Source: Dehalococcoidia bacterium
GTDB taxonomy: Bacteria > Chloroflexota > Dehalococcoidia > UBA2979
Length of the DNA stretch: 64,000 nt
Assembly (NCBI GenBank): GCA_023228825.1
Contig: JALOAL010000009.1
Coordinates: 76,568 to 140,567, forward strand
Reading direction: 5' to 3'
Shown piece after piece: positions 18,579 to 27,525 of this stretch. The first letter of the stretch is position 1. Each line of letters begins with the position of its first letter. The notes under the pieces were generated by a model. That model did not search any database and was not told the DNA's origin. It worked only from the letters and a program-made list of their open reading frames with translations. Made by a program: the position numbers and the translations under genes.

Positions 18579-19685
18579 ATGACGCGAGTGCTGGTGACGG
18601 GCCAGAACGGCTACATCGGCAGTGTCCTGGCGCCCATGCTCCAGGACGCCGGCCACGAGGTTGTGGGCCTGGACAGCGACTACTTCGACGCCTGTCGCTT
18701 CGGCCTGGCGTCCGAAGCCACACCGAGGATCGAGGCCTACCGCCGGGACATGCGCGACCTGCAGCCGGCGGATGTGCCCGTCTGCGACGCCGTGATGCAC
18801 CTGGCGGCGCTCTCGAATGACGCGCTGGGCACGCTGGACCCGGCGATCACGGACGCGGTGAACCATCGCGCCAGCGTGCGCCTGGCGGAGATGGCGCGCG
18901 CGGCGGGGGCCAGTCGCTTCATCTTCTCCTCCTCCTGCAGTCTCTACGGCGCGGCGGAGGGCGACGAACTCCTGACGGAGGAAGCGTCGTTCAACCCGGT
19001 CACGCCGTACGGACGCTCCAAGGTGGACGCGGAGGCGGGCATCCGGGGACTGGCGACGGACGACTTCAGCCCGGTCTACCTGCGCAACGCCACCGCCTAC
19101 GGCCCCTCACCGCGGCTACGTGGGGACCTGGTGGTCAACGAACTGGTGGCGCGCGCGCACCTGGACGGCCGGGTGCAACTGAACAGCGACGGCATGGCGT
19201 GGCGGCCGCTCGTGCACGTGGAGGACATCGCCCGCGCGTTCATCGCCGCGCTGGAGGCGCCCCGGGAAGTCGTGCACAACGAGGCGTTCAACGTGGGCGC
19301 CAGCCGCGAGAACTACACCGTGCGCGAGATCGCGGAGATGGTCTGCGACGCCGTGCCGGACAGTACCGTGACCTTCGGCGAGGGCGCCGGCGCCGACAAG
19401 CGCTCCTACCGCGTCTCCTTCGACAAGATCGCGGAGGCCCTCCCCGCCGCGAGGCCGCAGTGGACGCTGCGCCAGGGTATCCAGCAACTGCTCCAGGCCT
19501 ACCGCACGCACGGCATCACGCTGGCGGAGATCCTCCAGACCCGCTACTCGCGCATCGCCTGGCTGCGTGCGCAGCAGGAGGCCGGCCGCCTGGACGAGGC
19601 CCTGCGCTGGCTCCCGGATGCGGAGGCGCCCCGCGCATCCGGCGCGGGGACGCCCGCCGCGACCGCCGCCGGGGAGGTGCGCTAA
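18579..19685 (+). CDS. NAD-dependent sugar epimerase/dehydratase (extended SDR)
   Basis: 368 residues from the ATG at 18579, which follows GGAGAGG. The Rossmann start is VLVTGQNGYIGSVLAPML. The catalytic set is Ser (FIFSSSCSLYG) and the YxxxK motif in TPYGRSKVDAE. The C-terminal substrate domain includes WRPLVHVEDIARAF. Enzymes of this family rearrange nucleotide sugars; the exact substrate cannot be read from sequence. The C-terminal 50 residues are Ala-rich and may be disordered. It is the first gene of the polysaccharide cluster and is followed within 2 bases by a methyltransferase gene, so the two are co-transcribed. Confidence 0.9.
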   Translation: MTRVLVTGQNGYIGSVLAPMLQDAGHEVVGLDSDYFDACRFGLASEATPRIEAYRRDMRDLQPADVPVCDAVMHLAALSNDALGTLDPAITDAVNHRASVRLAEMARAAGASRFIFSSSCSLYGAAEGDELLTEEASFNPVTPYGRSKVDAEAGIRGLATDDFSPVYLRNATAYGPSPRLRGDLVVNELVARAHLDGRVQLNSDGMAWRPLVHVEDIARAFIAALEAPREVVHNEAFNVGASRENYTVREIAEMVCDAVPDSTVTFGEGAGADKRSYRVSFDKIAEALPAARPQWTLRQGIQQLLQAYRTHGITLAEILQTRYSRIAWLRAQQEAGRLDEALRWLPDAEAPRASGAGTPAATAAGEVR

Positions 19686-19687
19686 CC

Positions 19688-21001
19688 ATGGTGCACCAAG
19701 TCGAAGCGCGGCCCGCCGCAGGCGCGTCGTCGCAGGCCGGCGCCGAGGCGTCCGCCGCGCCGCCGTGCGCCTCGTGCGGCGCGGCGCTGACCGTGCTGGT
19801 CGCGGACCTGGGCATGCAGCCGCCGTGCGAGGCGTTCCCGCAGCCCTCGCACTTTGCGCCGGAGGCGGTGTATCCGCTGCGCGCGTACGTCTGCGCACGG
19901 TGCTTCCTGGTGCAGGCGCCCTCCGCACTGCAACCAGAGGAGATCTTCACGGACTACGCCTACTTCTCCTCGTACTCGGACTCGTGGCTGGCGCACTGTC
20001 GCACCTACGCGGAGATGGTGCGCGACCGCTTCGCGCTGACCTCGGACTCGTCTGTGATCGAACTGGCCAGCAACGACGGGTACCTGCTGCGGAACTTCGT
20101 GGAGTTCGGCATCCCCTGCCTGGGCATTGAGCCGGCGGAGAACGTGGCGGAGGTGGCGCAGGCCGCCGGCGTGCCCACGCTGGCGGAGTTCTTCGGCGTG
20201 TCGCTCGCGGAGCGACTGGCGGGAGAGGGGGCGCAGGCGGATCTGGTCATTGGCAACAACGTGCTGGCGCAATGCCCCGTGGTGCACGACTTCGTGGGCG
20301 GCATCCCTCGCATCCTGAAGGCGGAGGGCGTCCTCACGCTGGAGTTCCCGCATCTGGTCCGCCTGATGGAGGGCCTGCAGTACGACACGATCTACCACGA
20401 GCACTTCTTCTACTTCTCGTTGCTGACCGTGGAGGACATCCTGGGCCGCCACGGCCTGCGCGTGTTCGACGTGGAACAACTCCCCACGCACGGCGGCTCG
20501 CTCCGCATCTTCGCCTGCCACGACGCCGGCTCGCACCCGGAGACGCAGCGTCTGCGCGACCTGCGCGCGGACGAGGCCGCCGCCGGCATCGACCGCATCG
20601 AGACGTACACGCGCTTCCAGGCGCGGGTGGTGGCGTCCAAGTTCCAGGTGCTGGAGTTCCTCATTGCGGCGAAGCGAGAGGGCAAGCGCATCGCGGCGTA
20701 CGGCGCGCCGGGCAAGGGCAACACGCTGCTGAACTACTGCGGCCTCCGTCAGGACTTCTTCGACTACGCCGTGGACCGCAACCCGTGGAAGCACGGCCGG
20801 GTGACGCCGGTGACCCAGATCCCGATCCACCCGCCGGAACGCCTGCGCGAGACGCAGCCGGACCTGGTGGTGGTGATGCCCTGGAACCTGAAGGACGAGA
20901 TCGCCTCGCAGCATGCGTACATCGAGGAGTGGGGAGGGCGCTTCGTGACCTTCCTGCCGGAGGTGCGGCTGCTGGAGGGCGGCGAGTGGAGGCCGGCATG
21001 A
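19688..21001 (+). CDS. Zinc-ribbon SAM-dependent sugar C-methyltransferase (TylC3-like)
   Basis: 437 residues in the three-part layout of NDP-sugar C-methyltransferases. An N-terminal zinc ribbon uses CASC and CARC. The SAM-binding domain has VIELASNDGYLLRNF and the family YHEHFFYFS motif. The C-terminal Rossmann-like domain has IAAYGAPGKGNTLLNYCG. Members add a methyl group to C-3 of 4-keto deoxysugars bound to a nucleotide. The stop overlaps the ATG of the nucleotidyltransferase (ATGA). A second, diverged copy is encoded at 22538-23758. Together they suggest a branched or methylated sugar in the polymer. Confidence 0.88.
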   Translation: MVHQVEARPAAGASSQAGAEASAAPPCASCGAALTVLVADLGMQPPCEAFPQPSHFAPEAVYPLRAYVCARCFLVQAPSALQPEEIFTDYAYFSSYSDSWLAHCRTYAEMVRDRFALTSDSSVIELASNDGYLLRNFVEFGIPCLGIEPAENVAEVAQAAGVPTLAEFFGVSLAERLAGEGAQADLVIGNNVLAQCPVVHDFVGGIPRILKAEGVLTLEFPHLVRLMEGLQYDTIYHEHFFYFSLLTVEDILGRHGLRVFDVEQLPTHGGSLRIFACHDAGSHPETQRLRDLRADEAAAGIDRIETYTRFQARVVASKFQVLEFLIAAKREGKRIAAYGAPGKGNTLLNYCGLRQDFFDYAVDRNPWKHGRVTPVTQIPIHPPERLRETQPDLVVVMPWNLKDEIASQHAYIEEWGGRFVTFLPEVRLLEGGEWRPA

Positions 21002-21813
21002 AGGTGGTCCTCTTCTGCGGCGGCTACGGCATGAGGCTCCGTGAATTCTCGGAGAACACGCCGAAGCCGCTGGTGCCCATTGGCGAGCGGCCCATGTTGT
21101 GGCACGTGATGAAGTACTACGCCTACTTCGGCCACACGGACTTCATCCTGTGCCTGGGCTACCAGGGGCAGGCGATCAAGCGCTACTTCCTGGAGTACGA
21201 CGAGACGGTTTCCAACGACTTTGTGCTGTCCAACGGCGGCTCGGCCGTGGAACTGCTGGGCTGCGATACGCGCGACTGGACGATCACGTTCGTGGATACC
21301 GGCCTGGAGTCCAACATCGGCGAGCGGCTGCGTCGCGTGCGGGAGCACGTGGGCGACGACGAGATGTTCCTGGCGAACTACAGCGACGGCCTGACGGACT
21401 TCCACCTGCCGGACCTGGTGGAGCGCGTGCAGCGCTCCGGCGCCGTGGGCGGCTTCGTTGCCGTGCGGCCGCCGTACTCCTTCCACGTGGTGGACGCGGC
21501 GCCGAGCGGCCTGGTGCACGAGGTGCGTGACCTGACGCAGGCCGACCTGCGCATCAACGGCGGCTACTTCGTCTTCCGGCGCGAGGTCTTTGACTACATG
21601 AACCCCGGCGAGGAACTGGTGCAGGAGCCGTTCCAGCGCCTGACCGCGCAGGGCCTCCTCACGTCCTACTCCTACGACGGATTCTGGATGTCCATGGACA
21701 CCTTCAAGGAGAAGCAGCGCCTGGACGACATGTACGCCCACGGCCAGCGGCCGTGGGCGCTGTGGGCGCAGCAGCCACGCCTGCCCGCATTCGAAGGGGC
21801 GCCACGATTCTGA
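20998..21813 (+). CDS. rfbF: Sugar-1-phosphate nucleotidyltransferase, RfbF-like
   Basis: 271 residues. The nucleotidyltransferase signature is near the start: GGYGMRLREFSENTPKPLVP with the metal and phosphate residues. It continues with the RfbF-type MLWHVMKYYAYFGHTDFILC and GYQGQAIKRYFLEY. It probably activates glucose-1-phosphate with CTP. No CDP-glucose 4,6-dehydratase (rfbG) is in the window, so a different sugar, or an rfbG elsewhere, is possible. It overlaps the upstream methyltransferase by 4 bases. Confidence 0.82.
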   Translation: MKVVLFCGGYGMRLREFSENTPKPLVPIGERPMLWHVMKYYAYFGHTDFILCLGYQGQAIKRYFLEYDETVSNDFVLSNGGSAVELLGCDTRDWTITFVDTGLESNIGERLRRVREHVGDDEMFLANYSDGLTDFHLPDLVERVQRSGAVGGFVAVRPPYSFHVVDAAPSGLVHEVRDLTQADLRINGGYFVFRREVFDYMNPGEELVQEPFQRLTAQGLLTSYSYDGFWMSMDTFKEKQRLDDMYAHGQRPWALWAQQPRLPAFEGAPRF

Positions 21814-22541
21814 ACCTCACGGCCGGGCACGGCCGCCCGCTGCATGTGCTGGCGATCGGCGCGCACTGCGACGACATCGAGATCGGCGCCGGGGGTTCCT
21901 TGCTGCAATGGGCGAGCGAGGGCCACCTGGCGCGGGTGGACGTGATGGTCTGCTCCTCCACACCCGACCGCGCGGAGGAGGCTCGCGAGGCGGCCCATGC
22001 CTTCCTGGACGCCGTCCCGCAGGTGCAGGTGGCTGTCCACGCCTTCCGCGACGGCTTCCTCCCGCATGAAGGGCCGGCGCTGAAGGAGACGTTCGAGGCG
22101 CTCAAGGCCACGCTCGCCGAGGGCGCGTCGCCAGACGTGATCCTCACCCACTGGCGCGACGACCGGCACCAGGACCACCGGCTGGTGAGCGACCTGACCT
22201 GGAACACGTTCCGCGACCACCTGGTGCTGGAGTACGAGATCCCGAAGTACGACGGCGACCTGGGCCAGCCGAACGCCTTCGTCGCCGTCTCCGATGAGCA
22301 CGTGGCGCGTAAGTGGGAACTGCTGCGCCGCCACTACGGCTCGCAGGCGGACCGCTACTGGTTCACGGAGGACACCTTCCGCGGCCTGATGCGCATCCGC
22401 GGCGTGGAGGCGCGCTCCGCCACCGGCTTCGCGGAGGCGTTCACCATGCGCAAGGCCCCGCTGGCCCTGGACAGCGGCGCGGCCGCCCGCACCGAGGCAG
22501 CGCGCGACTCCGTGGGCGCCCTGCGCTGGGGGACGACATGA
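21753..22541 (+). CDS. PIG-L family deacetylase
   Basis: Up to 262 residues. The zinc site is a variant AHCDDIEIG (usually AHPDDxE) at about residue 38, with the second histidine region THWRDDRHQDHRLVSD. PIG-L enzymes remove N-acetyl groups from amino sugars such as GlcNAc. The start is uncertain: the GTG at 21753 overlaps the upstream gene by 61 bases. The conserved part begins only after codon 20, and no ATG precedes it. The stop overlaps the ATG of the next methyltransferase. Within this cluster it probably makes a free amino sugar. Confidence 0.82.
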   Translation: MGAVGAAATPARIRRGATILNLTAGHGRPLHVLAIGAHCDDIEIGAGGSLLQWASEGHLARVDVMVCSSTPDRAEEAREAAHAFLDAVPQVQVAVHAFRDGFLPHEGPALKETFEALKATLAEGASPDVILTHWRDDRHQDHRLVSDLTWNTFRDHLVLEYEIPKYDGDLGQPNAFVAVSDEHVARKWELLRRHYGSQADRYWFTEDTFRGLMRIRGVEARSATGFAEAFTMRKAPLALDSGAAARTEAARDSVGALRWGTT

Positions 22542-23758
22542 GCATCGCGCGCCCCGGGACGGCCTCGACGCTGGGGGCGGGAGGCGTGGAGGCGCGCGCG
22601 TGCTCCGGCTGCGGCGCGGGGGCGGTGGAGGTCTTCCTGGAGCAGGCGGCCATCCCCCTCACCAGCAACCGCCTCTTCGCCACGCGCGCAGCGGCGCTGG
22701 CGTGCGCTCGAGGCGAGATGCGGCTGGGGTTCTGTCACGCGTGCGGGCTGGTCTCGAACGTGGCGTTCGGAGCGTCCGCGGTGGTGGAGGACTACGAGTC
22801 GAGCCAGGCGGCGTCCTCGCAGTTCCGGAACTACGCCACCGGCCTCGCGCGGCAGTGGATGGACCGACATGGACTCCGAGGGCAGACCGTGCTGGAGGTC
22901 GGCTGCGGGCGCGGGGAGTTCCTGGACGTGATGGTGGCAGAGGGCGGCGGGCGCGGCATCGGTGTGGATCCGGTGCTGGCCGCCGGGCCGGCGCGGCCGC
23001 ACGACCGCATCGAGTGGGTCGCCGAGCGCTTCGAGGCGGCGCACCTGCGCGAGGATGTCCGCGCCGTAGTCTGCCGGCACACGCTGGAGCATCTCCCGGA
23101 CCCCGCCGCGTTCCTCGGCACCGTGCGCGCGGCCATCGGCACACGCAACGTGCCGCTGCTGCTGGAGGTGCCGGACGCGCTGCCCATCCTGCGGGACGCC
23201 GCGTTCTGGGACGTCTACCACGAGCACGCCGCCTACTTCACCGCCGGATCACTCGCCCGCCTCCTCCATGCCTCCGGCTTCGAGGTGCGGCGCATGGAGC
23301 ACTCCTACGGTCGCCAGTACCTGGTGGCGGAGGCCGTGCCCGCGCGTGGGGGCGTCCTCGGCCGCACGGCCGAGGACGACCGCGCGGAGACCTGGCGCGC
23401 CGCGATCTCCTTCCGCGAGGCGTACACCCGCCGCATCCACGCCCTGCGCGAGTCGTTCGAGGCGGCCTCGGCACGTGGCGAGCGCATCGCCTTCTGGGGC
23501 GCGGGATCGAAGGCGACGGCCTATCTGATCGCGGTGGGGGAGGCGGGGCGCCTGGTGCAGTGTGTGGTGGACATCAATCCGCGCAAGCAGGGCTCCTTCA
23601 TCGCCGGCACGGGCCACGCCGTGGTGGGGCCGGAGCACCTTCGCGAGGTGTCGCCGGATGTGGTGGTGATGATGAACCCGATCTATCGCGACGAGATTGC
23701 GCGGACGCTGGGGGGCCTTGGCCTGTCCGTCCGGCTGGTGGATGCGGGTGCGGCATGA
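22538..23758 (+). CDS. Second zinc-ribbon class I SAM methyltransferase (C-methyltransferase-like)
   Basis: 406 residues with the same plan as the gene at 19688. A zinc ribbon uses CSGC and CHAC; the SAM site is VLEVGCGRGEFLDVM; an HTLEHLPDP helix and YHEHAAYFT motif follow. The C-terminal nucleotide-sugar-like domain has IAFWGAGSKATAYL. Two paralogs of this rare family in one operon suggest methylation of two sugars, or subfunctionalisation. It overlaps its neighbours by 4 bases on both sides. Confidence 0.85.
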   Translation: MSIARPGTASTLGAGGVEARACSGCGAGAVEVFLEQAAIPLTSNRLFATRAAALACARGEMRLGFCHACGLVSNVAFGASAVVEDYESSQAASSQFRNYATGLARQWMDRHGLRGQTVLEVGCGRGEFLDVMVAEGGGRGIGVDPVLAAGPARPHDRIEWVAERFEAAHLREDVRAVVCRHTLEHLPDPAAFLGTVRAAIGTRNVPLLLEVPDALPILRDAAFWDVYHEHAAYFTAGSLARLLHASGFEVRRMEHSYGRQYLVAEAVPARGGVLGRTAEDDRAETWRAAISFREAYTRRIHALRESFEAASARGERIAFWGAGSKATAYLIAVGEAGRLVQCVVDINPRKQGSFIAGTGHAVVGPEHLREVSPDVVVMMNPIYRDEIARTLGGLGLSVRLVDAGAA

Positions 23759-24720
23759 CGGCGATTGCGACGGAGGTGCCGCGCCTGGCGCCCTCGGACG
23801 ATGGGACGGCGCCGGACGTCCCGCGCGAGCCGCCGCGCGTGAGTATCGGCCTGCCGGTCTACAACGGGGAGGACTACCTGGCGCAGGCGGTCGACTCGAT
23901 CCTGGCGCAGGAGTACGCCGACTTCGAACTGGTGGTCTCCGACAACGGCTCCACCGACGCCACCGAGGCGATCTGTCGCGAGTACGCGAGCCGCGACCCG
24001 CGCATCCGCTACCACCGGGAGGAGCGCAACCGCGGGGCTGCGTGGAACTTCAACCACGTGGTGCGCATGGCGCGCGGCGAATTCTTCCGCTGGGCCTGCC
24101 ACGACGACGCCATCTCGCCCTCGCACCTGCGGCGCTGCGTGGAGGTGCTGGAGGACGCGCCGCCCTCCGTGGTCCTGGCGTACACGCGCTCCGTGCTGGT
24201 GGACGCGGACGGAAACGCCGTGGGCACGTTCGAGGACGGCCTGGACACGCGCGGCATGCCGCCGCACGAGCGCTTCCGGCTGGTCGCACGCCGCCTGCGC
24301 TACACGCACGTCCTCTACGGCCTCATCCGTCGCGAGGCGCTCATGGGCACGCGCCTCCTGGGCGCGTACGAGTCGTCGGACAACGTGCTGGTGGCTGAGT
24401 TGAGCCTGGCCGGGGAGTTCGTGGAGATCCCGGCCTACCTGTTCAGGCGCCGCATCCACGCGCGGATGTCGCGCAAGGCGAACACCTCGGCGCGGTCGGT
24501 GGCGCAGTGGTTCGACCCGTCCGCGGACGCGCGCTTCTACTTTCCGCACGCGCGCCTGTTCGGCGAGTACACGCGCGCCGTCTGGCGTGCGCCGCTCGCG
24601 CGCGGTGAGCGCATGCGCACGGCGCTGGCCCTGCGCCACTGGGCACGCCGCGAGGTGCGCCCGTTCATCCTCGGTGTGCTGTCGCCCGTCCTGCGGCATA
24701 GTCCCGCGACCAGCCAATGA
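23755..24720 (+). CDS. Family 2 glycosyltransferase
   Basis: 321 residues. The GT-A nucleotide site is VSIGLPVYNGEDYLAQAVDS and VVSDNGSTDATEAI. The metal-binding DXD-like motif is HDDA in RWACHDDAISPSHLRR. The C-terminal part is Arg-rich and may lie against the membrane. It should transfer one sugar to the lipid-linked repeat unit on the cytoplasmic face. Donor and acceptor are unknown. It overlaps the upstream methyltransferase and downstream flippase by 4 bases each. Confidence 0.88.
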   Translation: MTAIATEVPRLAPSDDGTAPDVPREPPRVSIGLPVYNGEDYLAQAVDSILAQEYADFELVVSDNGSTDATEAICREYASRDPRIRYHREERNRGAAWNFNHVVRMARGEFFRWACHDDAISPSHLRRCVEVLEDAPPSVVLAYTRSVLVDADGNAVGTFEDGLDTRGMPPHERFRLVARRLRYTHVLYGLIRREALMGTRLLGAYESSDNVLVAELSLAGEFVEIPAYLFRRRIHARMSRKANTSARSVAQWFDPSADARFYFPHARLFGEYTRAVWRAPLARGERMRTALALRHWARREVRPFILGVLSPVLRHSPATSQ

Positions 24721-26111
24721 AGGCCAGCCTTCGGGCCAGCGCGCGCTCGGGATGGGTGCAGCGGGTGGGCCAGCGACTCCCCGGCCACGCACCCATGGCG
24801 AGGCTGATCGCGCGGCTCCCGGGCGCGGAGAGCCTGGGCCGCCGGGTGGCGGTGAACAGCGGCTGGCTGATCGCCGAGCGCATCCTGCACATGGGCGTGG
24901 CGCTGGCGATCTCCGTGCAGGTGATCCGCTACCTGGGGCCGCAGCAGTACGGAGTGCTGGCCTACGGCCTCTCCATCGTGGCGATGGTGGACGTGGTCTC
25001 CACGCTGGGTATGCGCAGCACGGTGGTGCGCGAACTGCTGGAGTACCCCGAACGCCGTGCGGAGGTGCTGGGCAGCACCGTGGGCCTCCGCCTGGTGACC
25101 AGCCTCGTCGCGCTCGCCGTCCTCGCGGTGCTGTGGGCGGCGGACCCCGGGTCGAGGTCGGCGACGGTGCTGGTGGTGCTGGCGGCGGGCCTGCCGCTGA
25201 TGTCGCTGGCGCAGTTGGATCTGTTCTTCCAGGCTTCCTTGCAGTCGCAGTATGCCGTGGGCGCGCGGTTCGCGGCGCTCGTGGTGGGGTCCGCGCTGCG
25301 GGTGGCGATGCTGGTGGCGGGCGCGCCCCTGCTGGCGTTCGCGGTGGCGGGCGCAGTGGAATTCACGGTCACGGGCATCGCCTTTGGGATGCTCTACCAA
25401 CGCCGCGAGGGCTCGCTCCGTGCGCTGCGCTTCACGCGCCGCATGTCCGTGCGCCTCATGGCCATGTCCTGGCCGCTGTTCCTCTCCGCCCTCGCCTCAG
25501 TGGTCTACCTGAGGATTGACCAGGTGATGCTGCAGCACCTGGTGGGCCCGCGCGAAGTCGGCATCTACGCGGCCGCGGCCCGCCTGTCCGAGATCTGGTA
25601 CTTCCTGCCCATCGCCATCGCCTCGTCCATGCTGCCGCTGCTGGTCATGCGCCGCCTGGAGCGCCCGGCGGCGTACACGCGCAGCCTGGAGCAGGCCTTC
25701 GGCGTGTCGGCGTGGCTCGCGATCCTGCTGGCGCTGGGCACCACGGTCATCGCGACGCCGCTGGTGGCGATCGTGTTCGGCGCGGACTTCTCCGGGACGG
25801 CGGGCATCCTGCGCGTGCACATGTGGGCCACGCCGTTCATCTTCGTCGGCGCCATCCTGGGCCGCGCCCTCATCGCCGAGGACCGGCGCACGTGGGAACT
25901 GACGCGCCATGTCACCGGCGCAGGCGTGAACGTGGTGCTGAACCTGGCGCTGATCCCCGCCTTCGGTGGCATGGGCGCCGCCGTGGCCACGCTGATCTCC
26001 TACGCGGTGGCGGGCTACCTGCTGTGCTTCGCGTACGCCCCCACGCGGGTGCACGGCCGGCTCATCACCAGCGCCGTCCTGCGGCCGTGGCGCCTGCTCC
26101 GGGCCGGCTGA
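24717..26111 (+). CDS. Wzx-type polysaccharide flippase
   Basis: 464 residues with about twelve to fourteen hydrophobic segments. The MATE/Wzx family start is NSGWLIAERILHMGVALAISVQVIRYLGPQQYGVLAYGLS, and YLRIDQVMLQHLVG marks the middle. It moves the lipid-linked oligosaccharide across the membrane. Its last 47 bases overlap the end of the convergent Wzy-like gene. Confidence 0.87.
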   Translation: MKASLRASARSGWVQRVGQRLPGHAPMARLIARLPGAESLGRRVAVNSGWLIAERILHMGVALAISVQVIRYLGPQQYGVLAYGLSIVAMVDVVSTLGMRSTVVRELLEYPERRAEVLGSTVGLRLVTSLVALAVLAVLWAADPGSRSATVLVVLAAGLPLMSLAQLDLFFQASLQSQYAVGARFAALVVGSALRVAMLVAGAPLLAFAVAGAVEFTVTGIAFGMLYQRREGSLRALRFTRRMSVRLMAMSWPLFLSALASVVYLRIDQVMLQHLVGPREVGIYAAAARLSEIWYFLPIAIASSMLPLLVMRRLERPAAYTRSLEQAFGVSAWLAILLALGTTVIATPLVAIVFGADFSGTAGILRVHMWATPFIFVGAILGRALIAEDRRTWELTRHVTGAGVNVVLNLALIPAFGGMGAAVATLISYAVAGYLLCFAYAPTRVHGRLITSAVLRPWRLLRAG

Positions 26112-27525
26112 CCCCGGGCCGTCCGTACCTCGGCGTCACCTCGTCTAAGGCAGGCCCGGGCGGCTCGACGGCCGGGTCGTCCTCCGTGGGGAGGGTGAGC
26201 GTCCAGGCGAGGAGGGCGGCCACCACGTACATGGGCTGGGTGTTGAGCGAGACGTGCGTCACCAGCGCGTGGACGGAGACGCCGGCGAGCATGGCCAGGA
26301 CCGCGACGGCGTAGGAACGGGCGTTGCCCGTGCGGGTGAGGCGTCGCAGGCGCACGACGACCAGCAGGTAGCCCGCTAGGTAAAGGCTGGCCCCAGCCAC
26401 GCCGCCTTCAACCAGGAAACGCACCGGGTCGCTGTGGGGTTCGTGCCCCAGCGGCCGGATCAGCGACGCCGTGGACCCCAGGCCGCGGCCGAGCCATGGC
26501 TCCTCGCGCCACTCCTCCAGCAGCGCGCCCCAGTTCACCAGGCGCCACTCGAAGGAGTTGTCGTGGCGGTCCAGTTCGTCGCCGGCCAGGCTCACAGACT
26601 CCAGTTCGGAGACGCGGCTGATGCCGAACGGGTCCGCCACGAACATCACCACGATCGCCACCGCGCCAATACCCAGGGCCATGCGCACCTTCGCCTGGTC
26701 CGGCAGCAACAGCGAGGCGACGAAGAGCGTCACCACCGCCTGCGCGAGCCCTCCCATGCTGCGCGTCACCACAATGGCCGCCGCCAGCACCGCGGCGATC
26801 AGCAAGTACCGGCGCCCGCCGCCGTCGTACGCCCAGCGCCAGGCGGCCAGCGGGATGGCAACGCTGAAGAGGAGCGCCGCGGCGTTGGGGTGAGAGAGCG
26901 GGCCGCGCGGACGGAGGCCGCCGATCACCGCCTGCCAGTTCGTCAGGCCCTCGTACAGGACCATCAGCGCCGGGACCAGCGCCGCCAGGATCACGATGTT
27001 CGCCATGCGCCGAGGCGTGATCGAACGGTCGGCGTTGGCCGCGAGCAGCGCGACCGCCACGATCGAGAGCGAGCGCACGGCCTCGCGCTGGAAGGATGGG
27101 TCTCGCCCGAACTGGATGACGCCGACCAGCGTCCAGAAGCCGATCGCCATCACCAGCAGGAGCCCGATGCCCACGCCTCGTGCCTCGTCCGACCAGAGGC
27201 GGCGCAGCATGAGCGCCCCCGCACCGGCGATCAACCCGAGGCCGATGAGCGCGCCGCCGTTGAGCCCGGCGACCACGGCGATGTCCGAGAACTGGTCCGT
27301 CATGGCCCGCACCGCGAGCACGCTGCCCAGCACCAGGAACGAGGGCGCGAACGCCATGGTCGCCAGGCCGGCGAGGCCGACCACGCCGGCGAGTGGCAGC
27401 ATGCCCGCGACCGCCACCGCCGCCCCCGCCATGAAGGAAGTGCACGCCGCCACCAGGCCGACCAGCAGGGAACGGATCCCCGGGTCCAGCAGGCGGAACC
27501 TATCCGCGGTTGAGCGGTACAGCAT
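26065..27525 (-). CDS. O-antigen polymerase/ligase-like membrane protein (Wzy/WaaL)
   Basis: 486 residues from the ATG at 27525, which overlaps the end of the GT2 gene by 26 bases. There are ten or more membrane segments. The large extracytoplasmic loop holds the O-antigen ligase/polymerase type of motif (SFEWRLVNWGALLEEWREEPWLGRGLGS, then HEPHSDPVRFLVEGGVAGASLYL). It would polymerise repeat units or attach the finished chain. Polymerase and ligase cannot be told apart by sequence. It is read opposite to the flippase. Confidence 0.82.
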   Translation of the reverse strand: MLYRSTADRFRLLDPGIRSLLVGLVAACTSFMAGAAVAVAGMLPLAGVVGLAGLATMAFAPSFLVLGSVLAVRAMTDQFSDIAVVAGLNGGALIGLGLIAGAGALMLRRLWSDEARGVGIGLLLVMAIGFWTLVGVIQFGRDPSFQREAVRSLSIVAVALLAANADRSITPRRMANIVILAALVPALMVLYEGLTNWQAVIGGLRPRGPLSHPNAAALLFSVAIPLAAWRWAYDGGGRRYLLIAAVLAAAIVVTRSMGGLAQAVVTLFVASLLLPDQAKVRMALGIGAVAIVVMFVADPFGISRVSELESVSLAGDELDRHDNSFEWRLVNWGALLEEWREEPWLGRGLGSTASLIRPLGHEPHSDPVRFLVEGGVAGASLYLAGYLLVVVRLRRLTRTGNARSYAVAVLAMLAGVSVHALVTHVSLNTQPMYVVAALLAWTLTLPTEDDPAVEPPGPALDEVTPRYGRPGVSRPGAGATAAGRRW

